This document shows, in pieces, positions 1 through 5,575 of a stretch of DNA of 5,575 bases. Source of the DNA: an uncultured Collinsella sp. (GTDB lineage Bacteria > Actinomycetota > Coriobacteriia > Coriobacteriales > Coriobacteriaceae); NCBI GenBank assembly GCA_900752475.1, contig CAADVJ010000186.1:1-5575 (forward strand). The letters are read 5' to 3'. Position 1 is the stretch's first letter. The number at the start of each line of letters is the position of its first letter. A program made the position numbers and the translations under genes. Below the pieces are notes generated by a model. It was not told the origin of the DNA. It did no database searches and was given only the letters and a program-made list of their open reading frames with translations.

Positions 1-1634
1 ACCTTGTTCAAAAAGCCCATGCGGCGCCAGATAAAGCCGATGCGCTCGAGCAAGATACGCGAGCCGGCGCGCGGGGCCTTGGGGCGCATGAGCGAGGCCG
101 GGGTCTCGGCCATCTCGTGGCGGCAGGCGATAATCGTGGCGCCCACCACGCCCACGGCAAACAGCGCCACCGAAACGATCGAGGACACGATGTCGTACGA
201 AAGCAACATCTGGGGCAGCGAGTACATGTCGTCGAACACCGTAAACAAGAACAGCGGCAGGCCCACAAATCCGATGATGTTGCCGAGCACGCCGCCGATC
301 AGACAAGCCCACAGCGCATAGTCCACGTATTTGGACAGGATGCGTCCGCGCGAATAGCCGAGCGCCTTATACAGGCCGATGAGCGTGCGCTCCTCCTCGA
401 CCATACGCGTGGCGGTGGTAAGGCTGATGAGCACGGCGACGATAAAGAAGATGAACGGGAACACCGTGGCGATGGCTTCAATTGACGAGCTATCGCTCTC
501 CACGCTCGAGTAGCTTGCGATATTGCCGCGGTCCTGGATGTACCAGGTGCATTCTCCCAGATCGGAAAGCTCGGCGCGGGCATCGGCAAACTGCTGGTCG
601 GCGGCGGCACGGCGCTGATCCAGGTCGGCCTGCGCTTGCACGCGCTCCTCACTGCCCTCTGCCATGCGGTCGATGTTGTCCTGCTCAATCCCAAAGAGCA
701 TATTCGCCTGGCGCTCGGCCGCATCCAAGCTTGTCGGCGTGTCGACCGTCAGCTCCTGAGCGCGCGCCTTCTCACGCTCCTCGCGGATCTTCTCTATATT
801 GCCCTTGACCTCATTGATCTTTGCCGCGTAGGCATCCGAATAGGAGTTGAGATCCTTGGCTCCCTCGACGATCACGTGGACAGCGGAGTAGGAAGAAGAT
901 GTCGCGGCATCCTCGCTCACATAGAACTTATAGTCCGCAGCCGAAGCAGCGCGAAAGGCGTTGACTGTCGAGTCGGAGCTCACATCAGTGGGATCGAGGA
1001 CCTCGGCCGTAATGGTGTAATCGCCCGCGGCAAACTGATCCTTGGCGCTTTGGTTCGACGAGCTCGCATCGTTGGCAGCAAAACTCACCGTATCGCCGAG
1101 CTTTTTGCCCGAAGCCTTCAGGAACTTCGAAGTCACCGCGACCTCATCGGCGCTCTCGGGCAAATCGCCGTTCACGAGCACCGGCTGATCGATGTTCTCC
1201 TTGGAGAGACTTTGCACGACCACGCGCTCGCGCGTTGTGCCCACGGCGGTGTAGGCGGTCTCGGTGTAGATGCCCTCGGCCGTTTCGACGCCATCGACCT
1301 CTTGGATGGCGTCGAGATCATCGTCAGTCAGGCCATAGGTCGACTGCACGTTGATGTCATAAACATTCTGCTGGTCAAAGTAAGCGTCGACCGAATCGCA
1401 CAGGTCCTCGCAACCCGCCTTAAGGCCGCACATCACGCTCACGCCGAGCGCGGTGATCACGACGATAGACAAGAAGCGTTTGAGGCTGCCGCGAATCGTG
1501 CGGTAGACACCGCGGCGAAACACCGTCGGCACCATATCGTTTGAGCTTTGGGCAGTGCGGTAGGTCGTAAAATCCTGCTCGCGCTCCGTGTTCTGCGCGT
1601 CGCGGCGTTGGCTGTTTTGGCGGTCCTGATCCAT
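1..1634 (-). CDS. FtsX/MacB-type ABC transporter permease (C-terminal part outside window)
   Basis: This is the membrane subunit of an ABC transporter. The ATG at 1634-1632 opens a frame that stays open to the left edge (544 codons plus 2 bases), so the C-terminal part is missing. Seen: a hydrophilic N-terminus (1-50), TM1 at about 53-72, a long non-membrane domain (about 75-385), then TM2 (about 388-408), TM3 (about 438-466) and TM4 (about 484-503). The segment around 262-360 is rich in E, K, R, Q and A and looks like a coiled coil. Family hallmarks are EEERTLIGLYKALGYSRGRI (413-432) after TM2 and PASLMRPKAPRAGSRILLERI-like text at 512-531. FtsX-like relatives with this layout are commonly about 1000 residues or more, with a second FtsX module, so roughly half is probably visible. 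The start lies 5 nt past the ATPase stop, which suggests translational coupling; no strong ribosome site is visible. Substrate unknown: peptide, lipid or drug export, or cell-wall signalling, are all possible. Confidence 0.9.
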   Translation of the reverse strand, partial: MDQDRQNSQRRDAQNTEREQDFTTYRTAQSSNDMVPTVFRRGVYRTIRGSLKRFLSIVVITALGVSVMCGLKAGCEDLCDSVDAYFDQQNVYDINVQSTYGLTDDDLDAIQEVDGVETAEGIYTETAYTAVGTTRERVVVQSLSKENIDQPVLVNGDLPESADEVAVTSKFLKASGKKLGDTVSFAANDASSSNQSAKDQFAAGDYTITAEVLDPTDVSSDSTVNAFRAASAADYKFYVSEDAATSSSYSAVHVIVEGAKDLNSYSDAYAAKINEVKGNIEKIREEREKARAQELTVDTPTSLDAAERQANMLFGIEQDNIDRMAEGSEERVQAQADLDQRRAAADQQFADARAELSDLGECTWYIQDRGNIASYSSVESDSSSIEAIATVFPFIFFIVAVLISLTTATRMVEEERTLIGLYKALGYSRGRILSKYVDYALWACLIGGVLGNIIGFVGLPLFLFTVFDDMYSLPQMLLSYDIVSSIVSVALFAVGVVGATIIACRHEMAETPASLMRPKAPRAGSRILLERIGFIWRRMGFLNK

Positions 1635-1639
1635 GGGCG

Positions 1640-2341
<702 letters not shown>

Positions 2342-2541
2342 CGATCGGTTCCCATCTGGTCGGATAACTCTTTAGTATTACCCATTTCGCACCGACAAAA
2401 AAGGGACAGGTTCATTTTGGCAGGTTTTATATGGGAAAACGGGGAACGCAGACGGGCGCCGGGAAGGCAGAGACATCATCGACAGGGTCAGGCCGACCGC
2501 CAAACACAACGCACGCATCTCAATCTGTCAGCCAAATCATT
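2342..2541. other. Divergent intergenic region upstream of the ABC operon
   Basis: About 200 nt without a supportable gene, between the divergent ABC operon and the SOS-type promoter of the GyrI-like gene. For the minus strand, a possible -10 TATAAA (complement of 2426-2431) would give a leader of about 80 nt, but no convincing -35 goes with it. A second, weaker possibility is TTGTCG (2398-2393) with poor -10 matches below it. The stretch 2397-2425 carries a run of six A and two CAGGT boxes exactly 14 nt apart (2407-2411 and 2421-2425); see findings. The rest (2440-2540) shows nothing I can name. Confidence 0.4.
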
Positions 2542-2555
2542 CGAACAGCTGTTCG
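2542..2555. promoter_or_regulatory. LexA/DinR-type SOS box
   Basis: CGAACAGCTGTTCG is a perfect 14-bp inverted repeat. It matches the known Gram-positive/actinobacterial LexA operator CGAAC-N4-GTTCG at every defined position, and the preceding T also fits the longer mycobacterial form TCGAAC-N4-GTTCG. It lies 56 nt before the start of the GyrI-like gene and overlaps the place where the -35 element should be, a typical repressor position. That LexA binds here is inference, but the match, symmetry and position agree. Its distance from the ABC start (about 200 nt) makes control of that operon less likely. Confidence 0.82.
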
Positions 2556-2570
2556 TTTCTATGATATGAT
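2542..2570 (+). promoter_or_regulatory. Promoter of the GyrI-like gene, overlapped by the SOS box
   Basis: Two overlapping TATGAT hexamers occur at 2560-2565 and 2565-2570, each 5/6 to the -10 consensus. The second, with a 17-nt spacer, places the -35 on CGAACA (2542-2547), only 3/6 to TTGACA and lying inside the palindrome. Transcription would then start near 2577 and give a leader of about 35 nt. Repressor bound to the palindrome would cover the -35. Confidence 0.6.
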
Positions 2571-2611
2571 TCCGTTATCTAAGCAGGCCAATACGCAGAA
2601 AGGCGGCCAAC

Positions 2612-3250
2612 ATGGCGTTCGACTTTAAGAAGGAATGCAAGGAGCTCTACAGACCTGCGAGCAAGCCGAGTATCGTAACTGTCCCGCCTATGAGCTACGT
2701 TGCCGTTCGCGGAAAGGGCGACCCAAATACCGAAGGTGGCGAGTATCAAAACGCCCTGCCGCTGCTTTACGGCATCGCCTATACCGTCAAGATGTCGAAG
2801 AAAGGCTCAAGGAGTATCGAGGGCTATTTCGACTTTGTGGTACCGCCGCTCGAGGGTTTCTGGTGGCAAGAGTCCCCGAGCGGCGACATCGATTATGTAC
2901 GCAAGGACGATTTCAACTTTATCTCGTGTATCCGCCTGCCCGATTTCGTCACCCGAGATGACTTTGACTGGGCAGTCGCGGAAGCCACGAACAAAAAGAA
3001 ACTGGACTTTTCCGCCGTCGAGCTGCTTAAAGTTGACGAGGGTCTCTGCGTTCAATGCATGCACACCGGGCCCTACGACAACGAACCGGCGACCGTAAAC
3101 GCTATGCATGAATACACGACCGAGCAGGGCTATGTCCCCGACTTCTCAGATACCCGTTTACATCACGAAATCTATCTCTCCGATCCACGCAAGTGTGCGC
3201 CGGAGAAACTAAAGACCGTGGTTCGTCATCCTATCAAGCGCGCTGAATAG
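2612..3250 (+). CDS. GyrI-like small-molecule-binding protein (possible cyclopropanoid hydrolase)
   Basis: A 212-residue stand-alone GyrI-like protein with no DNA-binding domain attached, predicted cytoplasmic (no signal or membrane segment). Seen: LYRPASKPSIVTVPPMSYVAVRGKGDPN (12-39), EGYFDFVVPPLEGFWW (70-85), a second half with EGLCVQCMHTGPYDNEPA (143-160) and the ending HHEIYLSDPRKCAPEKLKTVVRH (184-206). These blocks in this order are characteristic of the roughly 200-residue stand-alone GyrI-like family, two SHS2-type halves around a ligand pocket. Known: some members of this family hydrolyse the cyclopropane of DNA-alkylating natural products (yatakemycin/CC-1065 type). The paired Trp 84-85, Tyr155, Glu186 and Tyr188 are candidate pocket residues. 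The ATG has AAAGG (2599-2603) 8 nt upstream. An SOS-type operator lies in its promoter, as if it is induced by DNA damage. The actual substrate here is unknown; simple ligand sequestration is the alternative. Confidence 0.9.
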   Translation: MAFDFKKECKELYRPASKPSIVTVPPMSYVAVRGKGDPNTEGGEYQNALPLLYGIAYTVKMSKKGSRSIEGYFDFVVPPLEGFWWQESPSGDIDYVRKDDFNFISCIRLPDFVTRDDFDWAVAEATNKKKLDFSAVELLKVDEGLCVQCMHTGPYDNEPATVNAMHEYTTEQGYVPDFSDTRLHHEIYLSDPRKCAPEKLKTVVRHPIKRAE

Positions 3251-3280
3251 CGTGGAGCGTCATTTCACGCGCTAGGTTTT
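3248..3280 (+). terminator. Weak candidate terminator after the GyrI-like gene
   Basis: The stop codon itself starts a hairpin: TAGCGTG (3248-3254) pairs with CACGCGCTA (3266-3274), either as 7 bp with a 2-nt bulge or as an uninterrupted 5-bp GCGTG/CACGC stem, with a loop of about 11 nt. It is followed by GGTTTT (3275-3280). The stem is short and the T-run only four, so termination may be partial. Confidence 0.35.
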
Positions 3281-3323
3281 AAGCCAGCCAACCAGCCGCC
3301 TCCTAGGCCGTCCGGTAATTATC

Positions 3324-3350
3324 TTGACGCGGCCCGTCGCATCTTATAAG
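3324..3350 (+). promoter_or_regulatory. Candidate promoter of the ClC transporter gene
   Basis: TTGACG (3324-3329, 5/6 to the -35 consensus) and TATAAG (3345-3350, 5/6 to the -10 consensus) are separated by 15 nt, shorter than the usual 16-18. Transcription would begin near 3357, leaving a leader of about 64 nt that includes the hairpin described next. The short spacer makes this less certain than the individual boxes suggest. Confidence 0.5.
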
Positions 3351-3363
3351 TTTGTTTTGCTAA

Positions 3364-3405
3364 AGCTGGAAAGCCTCTCAACGATGCGCAACTCCAGCTC
3401 TTTTT
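3364..3405 (+). terminator. Terminator-like hairpin in the leader of the ClC gene
   Basis: AGCTGGA (3364-3370) and TCCAGCT (3393-3399) form a perfect 7-bp stem with a 22-nt loop, followed after one C by five T (3401-3405). The shape is that of a rho-independent terminator, but it lies downstream of the candidate ClC promoter and ends only 15 nt before the first possible start codon. It could be an attenuator of the ClC gene, or a terminator for read-through from the GyrI-like gene if the promoter call is wrong. The long loop makes the hairpin only moderately stable. Confidence 0.45.
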
Positions 3406-3420
3406 CTATCAAGAGAGCAA

Positions 3421-4671
3421 GTGTCGGAAAACAAAATGTCGGAAAGCAACGTATCGAGCAGAATCAAACGCTTGCTCAACACCTATAGCGGCCTCGTGCT
3501 TATGGGTGCCGTCGGAATCCCTATCGGCATCATCGTTGGCGCCATCTGCGCACTCTTTGGACGCGTGCTTCTGGCAATCGGCGCCTTCCGCGACGAACAC
3601 ATCACACTGCTCCTTCCCTTCCTCGCCCTCATGGGCTTGGCCATCGTATTTTCCTACCGCACCTGGGGCAAAGGCACCGATCGGGGCATGAGCCTGGTAT
3701 TTGACGTAGGTCACGGACGCGAGGACGCCATCTCCCCGCGTTTGGTGCCGCTCATTATGTTGAGCACGTGGGGGACGCACCTCTTTGGCGGCAGTGCGGG
3801 GCGCGAGGGCGTGGCCGTGCAGATTGGTGCAACCGTCTCGCACTGGATCGGCAGGCGTCTACCTTTCCGAAACCCCGGCAACACGTTTTTGCTCATTGGT
3901 ATGGCCGCTGGCTTTGCCGGGCTCTTTCGAACGCCTCTTGCTGCCACGGTCTTTGCTATCGAAGTACTGGTCGCAGGACGCATGGAATACCGCGCGCTGT
4001 TTCCCGCGCTTACGGCCTCGCTCGCCGCAAGTATGACCTCCGGCGCCCTGGGACTCGAGAAGTTCGAAGTCGCCATTGTCGCCTCATACGCGCTTGATCT
4101 CCCCGGTCTTGGACGGCTTGCGGTGCTGGGTATCGCGTTTGGCATGGTAGGCGGCGCCTTTGCCTGGTGCCTTGCCCACGCCAAGACCCTTGCGGCGCGA
4201 CTGCTCCCCAACCCCTATGTACGAATCGCCGTTATGGGCATCGCGCTATCAACGATTCTGTTCACACTGTGGCAGGGGCGATACTGCGGACTTGGTACCA
4301 ACCTGATATCGGCAGCGCTCAACGGTGACGGCAAGGACGCCATCATGCCTTGGGACTGGGCGCTCAAATTCGCACTCACCATTACCACGCTTGCCGCAGG
4401 ATATCAGGGTGGCGAGGTGACGCCGTTGTTCTCCATCGGAGCGAGCCTTGGCGTCGTGCTCGCCGGAATCCTCGGCATGCCCGTCGAACTTTGCGCCGCG
4501 CTGGGATACGCCGCCGTCTTTGGCGGCGCCACCAACACGCTGCTCGCGCCGATCCTCATTGGCTGCGAGGTCTTCGGTTTCGGTAATCTGCCGGCGTTCT
4601 TTATCGTCTGCGTTGTGGCTTATCTGTTCAACATGGACAAATCGATCTACGCCCTGCAGGAGCGGGCGTAG
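3421..4671 (+). CDS. ClC-family transporter, probable fluoride/proton antiporter (CLC-F type)
   Basis: An inner-membrane ClC protein of 416 residues with many hydrophobic helices and no C-terminal CBS domains. Seen: FGGSAGREGVAVQIGA (122-137) with the gating glutamate E129, AGFAGLFRTPLAATVFAIEVL (163-183), GLGTN (290-294), GYQGGEVTPLFSIGASLG (327-344) and FGGATNTLLAPILIGCEVFG (367-386). The canonical chloride motif GSGIP is not present before the GREG block. The GREG-x-AVQ, GGEVTPLF and GATNT versions are those of the CLC-F branch, which exports fluoride in exchange for protons; that substrate is inferred from motif style. Start: the GTG at 3421 and the in-frame ATG at 3436 are both possible, giving 416 or 411 residues, because the first 15 nt are duplicated; neither has a strong ribosome site (AGAGAG at 3412-3417 before the GTG, GGAAAA at 3426-3431 before the ATG). 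No fluoride riboswitch is visible upstream. General chloride/proton exchange is the alternative. Confidence 0.88.
   Translation: MSENKMSESNVSSRIKRLLNTYSGLVLMGAVGIPIGIIVGAICALFGRVLLAIGAFRDEHITLLLPFLALMGLAIVFSYRTWGKGTDRGMSLVFDVGHGREDAISPRLVPLIMLSTWGTHLFGGSAGREGVAVQIGATVSHWIGRRLPFRNPGNTFLLIGMAAGFAGLFRTPLAATVFAIEVLVAGRMEYRALFPALTASLAASMTSGALGLEKFEVAIVASYALDLPGLGRLAVLGIAFGMVGGAFAWCLAHAKTLAARLLPNPYVRIAVMGIALSTILFTLWQGRYCGLGTNLISAALNGDGKDAIMPWDWALKFALTITTLAAGYQGGEVTPLFSIGASLGVVLAGILGMPVELCAALGYAAVFGGATNTLLAPILIGCEVFGFGNLPAFFIVCVVAYLFNMDKSIYALQERA
3422..3449 (+). repeat. 15-nt tandem duplication at the ClC start codon
   Basis: TGTCGGAAAACAA (3422-3434) is followed at a 15-nt period by TGTCGGAAAGCAA (3437-3449), with one difference in 13 positions. 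The duplication encodes MSENK then MSESN, and each copy begins with a usable start codon (GTG, then ATG), which is why the true start is ambiguous. Confidence 0.75.
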
Positions 4672-4850
4672 AAAGATGTCCAAGCAGGTGGTCTCAACCG
4701 GAAACGGCGCCCCACTCTGAGGCTGTATTCCGGGACACGGTTTCCGCTTGGGACGCCATTCGGAAAGCGCATCCCGCTTTAAAACGGAATTCCGGGACGT
4801 AGTTTCCGTCTGAGCCTCCATTCGGAAAGCGTGTCCCGTTCTTTCACGGC
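4665..4850. repeat. 62-nt tandem repeat of hairpin units between convergent genes
   Basis: Two clear units, 4727-4788 and 4789-4850, match at about 46 of 62 positions by my alignment. In each, ATTCCGGGAC opens the unit, TTTCCG (4741-4746; 4803-4808) can pair with CGGAAA (4761-4766; 4823-4828) across a 14-nt loop, and CGGGA pairs with TCCCG outside it. In the second unit the outer stem is CGGGAC/GTCCCG plus two wobble pairs. A third, eroded unit is suggested upstream: CGGAAA at 4699-4704 is exactly 62 nt before the next one and is followed by a comparable CCC block, while its left half has lost similarity. Conserved stems with variable loops resemble REP-type intergenic elements. The location between converging genes would suit a two-way transcription barrier, although no T-run follows. 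Confidence 0.75.
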
Positions 4851-4877
4851 ATCTTGGCTATGCAAAGTGCCCGAACG

Positions 4878-5456
4878 TTAGTCCTCGTAGGCGCCCTCAA
4901 GCCGCAGCAGCCACTCCTTACGGTCGAGACCGCCGGCATATCCATTGAGCGACCCGTCGGCCGCCACCACGCGATGGCACGGCACGATAATCGAAATGGG
5001 ATTACGCGCAACCGCAGCCCCCACCGCACGAGGAGACACAACGGGATCCTCGTTCCCCGGCACCCGATGGCGGGCGGCAACACGCTGGGCGATCTCACCA
5101 TACGCGGCGACCTCGCCACGCGGAATAGAAAGCAGTTCGTACCAGACTTCACGCTGAAACGCCGTGCCAATCATATGCAACGGAGGCGTAAACCGAGGTT
5201 CCTGCCCTGCAAAATAAGCATTCAGCCAAGCCCACGAACGCTCAAGCACCGAAGAAGCCGCACCATTTGCAGGGCTCACCGACGACATGCCGCCAGCACC
5301 AGAAACTGCATCGGCGCCTTCAACATGTTCAGGATCTTCTTTGAGAAGCGTGGAGCCAAAATGCTCCTGTCCCTCAAACCAAAGCCCCGTCAGACCGCGG
5401 CCATCAGCGGCAAGCAAGATTTCGCCCAAAGGCGAAGCAAACGTCGTCGTGACCAC
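4878..5456 (-). CDS. ogt: Methylated-DNA--[protein]-cysteine S-methyltransferase (O6-alkylguanine repair)
   Basis: Direct-reversal DNA repair protein that moves an alkyl group from O6-alkylguanine (or O4-alkylthymine) to its own cysteine and is then spent. Seen: N-terminal beta strands TTTFASPLGEILLAADGRGLTGLWFEGQ (3-30), then the catalytic domain: GTAFQREVW (97-105), Y119 in AAYGEIA, R143 in RAVGAAVARNP (the base-flipping arginine position), N152, the active-site PCHR with C160 (159-162), GSLNGYAGGLDRKEWLLRLE (168-187) with E187. Spacings R143-C160 (17), N152-C160 (8) and C160-E187 (27) equal those of human MGMT. At 192 residues it is slightly long: a Gly/Ser/Ala-rich linker (about 41-66) joins the domains, and the 124-142 loop is longer than in human MGMT. 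There is no Ada-type metal-binding domain, so this is Ogt-like. The start is GTG, supported by AAAGGAG 6 nt upstream. Stop is TAA. Confidence 0.96.
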   Translation of the reverse strand: MVTTTFASPLGEILLAADGRGLTGLWFEGQEHFGSTLLKEDPEHVEGADAVSGAGGMSSVSPANGAASSVLERSWAWLNAYFAGQEPRFTPPLHMIGTAFQREVWYELLSIPRGEVAAYGEIAQRVAARHRVPGNEDPVVSPRAVGAAVARNPISIIVPCHRVVAADGSLNGYAGGLDRKEWLLRLEGAYED

Positions 5457-5462
5457 CAGCGG

Positions 5463-5469
5463 CTCCTTT
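5463..5469 (-). promoter_or_regulatory. Ribosome binding site that fixes the GTG start of ogt
   Basis: AAAGGAG on the minus strand lies 6 nt before the GTG at 5456-5454, close to ideal. No in-frame ATG exists nearby before the conserved TTTFASPLGEI strand, so the GTG start is well supported. Confidence 0.8.
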
Positions 5470-5483
5470 CAAAACTCCGCAAC

Positions 5484-5489
5484 ATAATA
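5484..5489 (-). promoter_or_regulatory. Candidate -10 element of ogt
   Basis: TATTAT on the minus strand (complement of ATAATA) is 5/6 to the -10 consensus and lies about 28 nt before the GTG start, leaving a leader of about 20 nt. The only -35-like text, TTGGGG further upstream, is poor and 19 nt away. No LexA-type palindrome is present, so SOS control of ogt is not indicated. Confidence 0.4.
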
Positions 5490-5575
5490 CCGCGAATTGT
5501 GCAGACACCCCCAATCGCCCCCAAAGCCACCCAAGGCAGCAGGCGCGCAGCGCCGAGGCCGCCGCCGGGACCAGG

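Noticed and set aside
636..1544. 302-codon plus-strand open frame
   Set aside because: It lies fully antisense to the ABC permease frame, which has clear FtsX hallmarks; its composition is that of a high-GC shadow and it matches no family I know.
2431..2628. 65-codon plus-strand frame before the GyrI-like gene
   Set aside because: It overlaps the promoter, SOS box and first codons of the GyrI-like gene in another frame and has no ribosome site or family resemblance.
3251..3420. Fluoride riboswitch (crcB motif) upstream of the CLC-F-like gene
   Set aside because: Expected because of the gene, but only one GATG (3383-3386) is present, and the paired GG-GATG and CTGATGGC-type segments that define the motif are missing.
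4249..4821. 190-codon minus-strand open frame
   Set aside because: Antisense to the C-terminal half of the ClC gene and crosses the 62-nt repeats; the apparent internal repetition in its product only reflects those repeats.
4727..4850. CRISPR array
   Set aside because: Units are imperfect, contiguous, self-complementary and lack constant repeats with unrelated spacers; no cas gene is nearby.
5490..5575. Possible end of a neighbouring gene on the minus strand
   Set aside because: Minus-strand frames are open here and one has hydrophobic residues, but the stretch is too short and too GC-rich to tell coding from chance, and one frame would run far into ogt.

Overview
The window looks like a piece of a moderately high-GC actinobacterial chromosome. 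Gene content and protein style best fit a gut Coriobacteriia genome, probably Collinsella or a close relative. That assignment is inference from general resemblance; there is no rRNA or marker gene here to prove it. There are five protein genes, no RNA genes, no CRISPR array and no recognisable transposase.

Layout. Positions 1-2341 (minus strand) hold a two-gene ABC transporter operon: an ATP-binding subunit (2341-1640) followed 5 nt later by a large FtsX/MacB-type permease, which starts at 1634 and runs off the left edge after 544 codons. A 270-nt divergent intergenic region (2342-2611) follows. It contains a perfect 14-bp palindrome matching the Gram-positive/actinobacterial LexA (SOS) box, sitting in the promoter of the next gene. 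That gene (2612-3250, plus) is a stand-alone GyrI-like protein of the type that includes cyclopropanoid hydrolases. After a 170-nt gap with a likely promoter and a terminator-like leader hairpin comes a ClC-family transporter (3421-4671, plus) whose motifs fit the fluoride/proton antiporter branch (CLC-F). The convergent gap 4672-4877 is largely filled by an in-phase 62-nt tandem repeat of hairpin-forming units. On the far side, on the minus strand, is an O6-alkylguanine-DNA alkyltransferase (5456-4878) with a GTG start. Positions 5490-5575 show no gene I can support.

How it fits together. The genes are mostly separate transcription units, not one pathway, but several concern protection from toxic small molecules: a GyrI-like protein apparently under DNA-damage control, a direct-reversal alkylation repair enzyme, a probable fluoride exporter and an ABC system of unknown substrate. 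The most interesting point is the LexA box in front of the GyrI-like gene. It suggests that a possible genotoxin-inactivating enzyme is switched on by the SOS response. E. coli GyrI/SbmC, a distant relative, is also SOS-induced.
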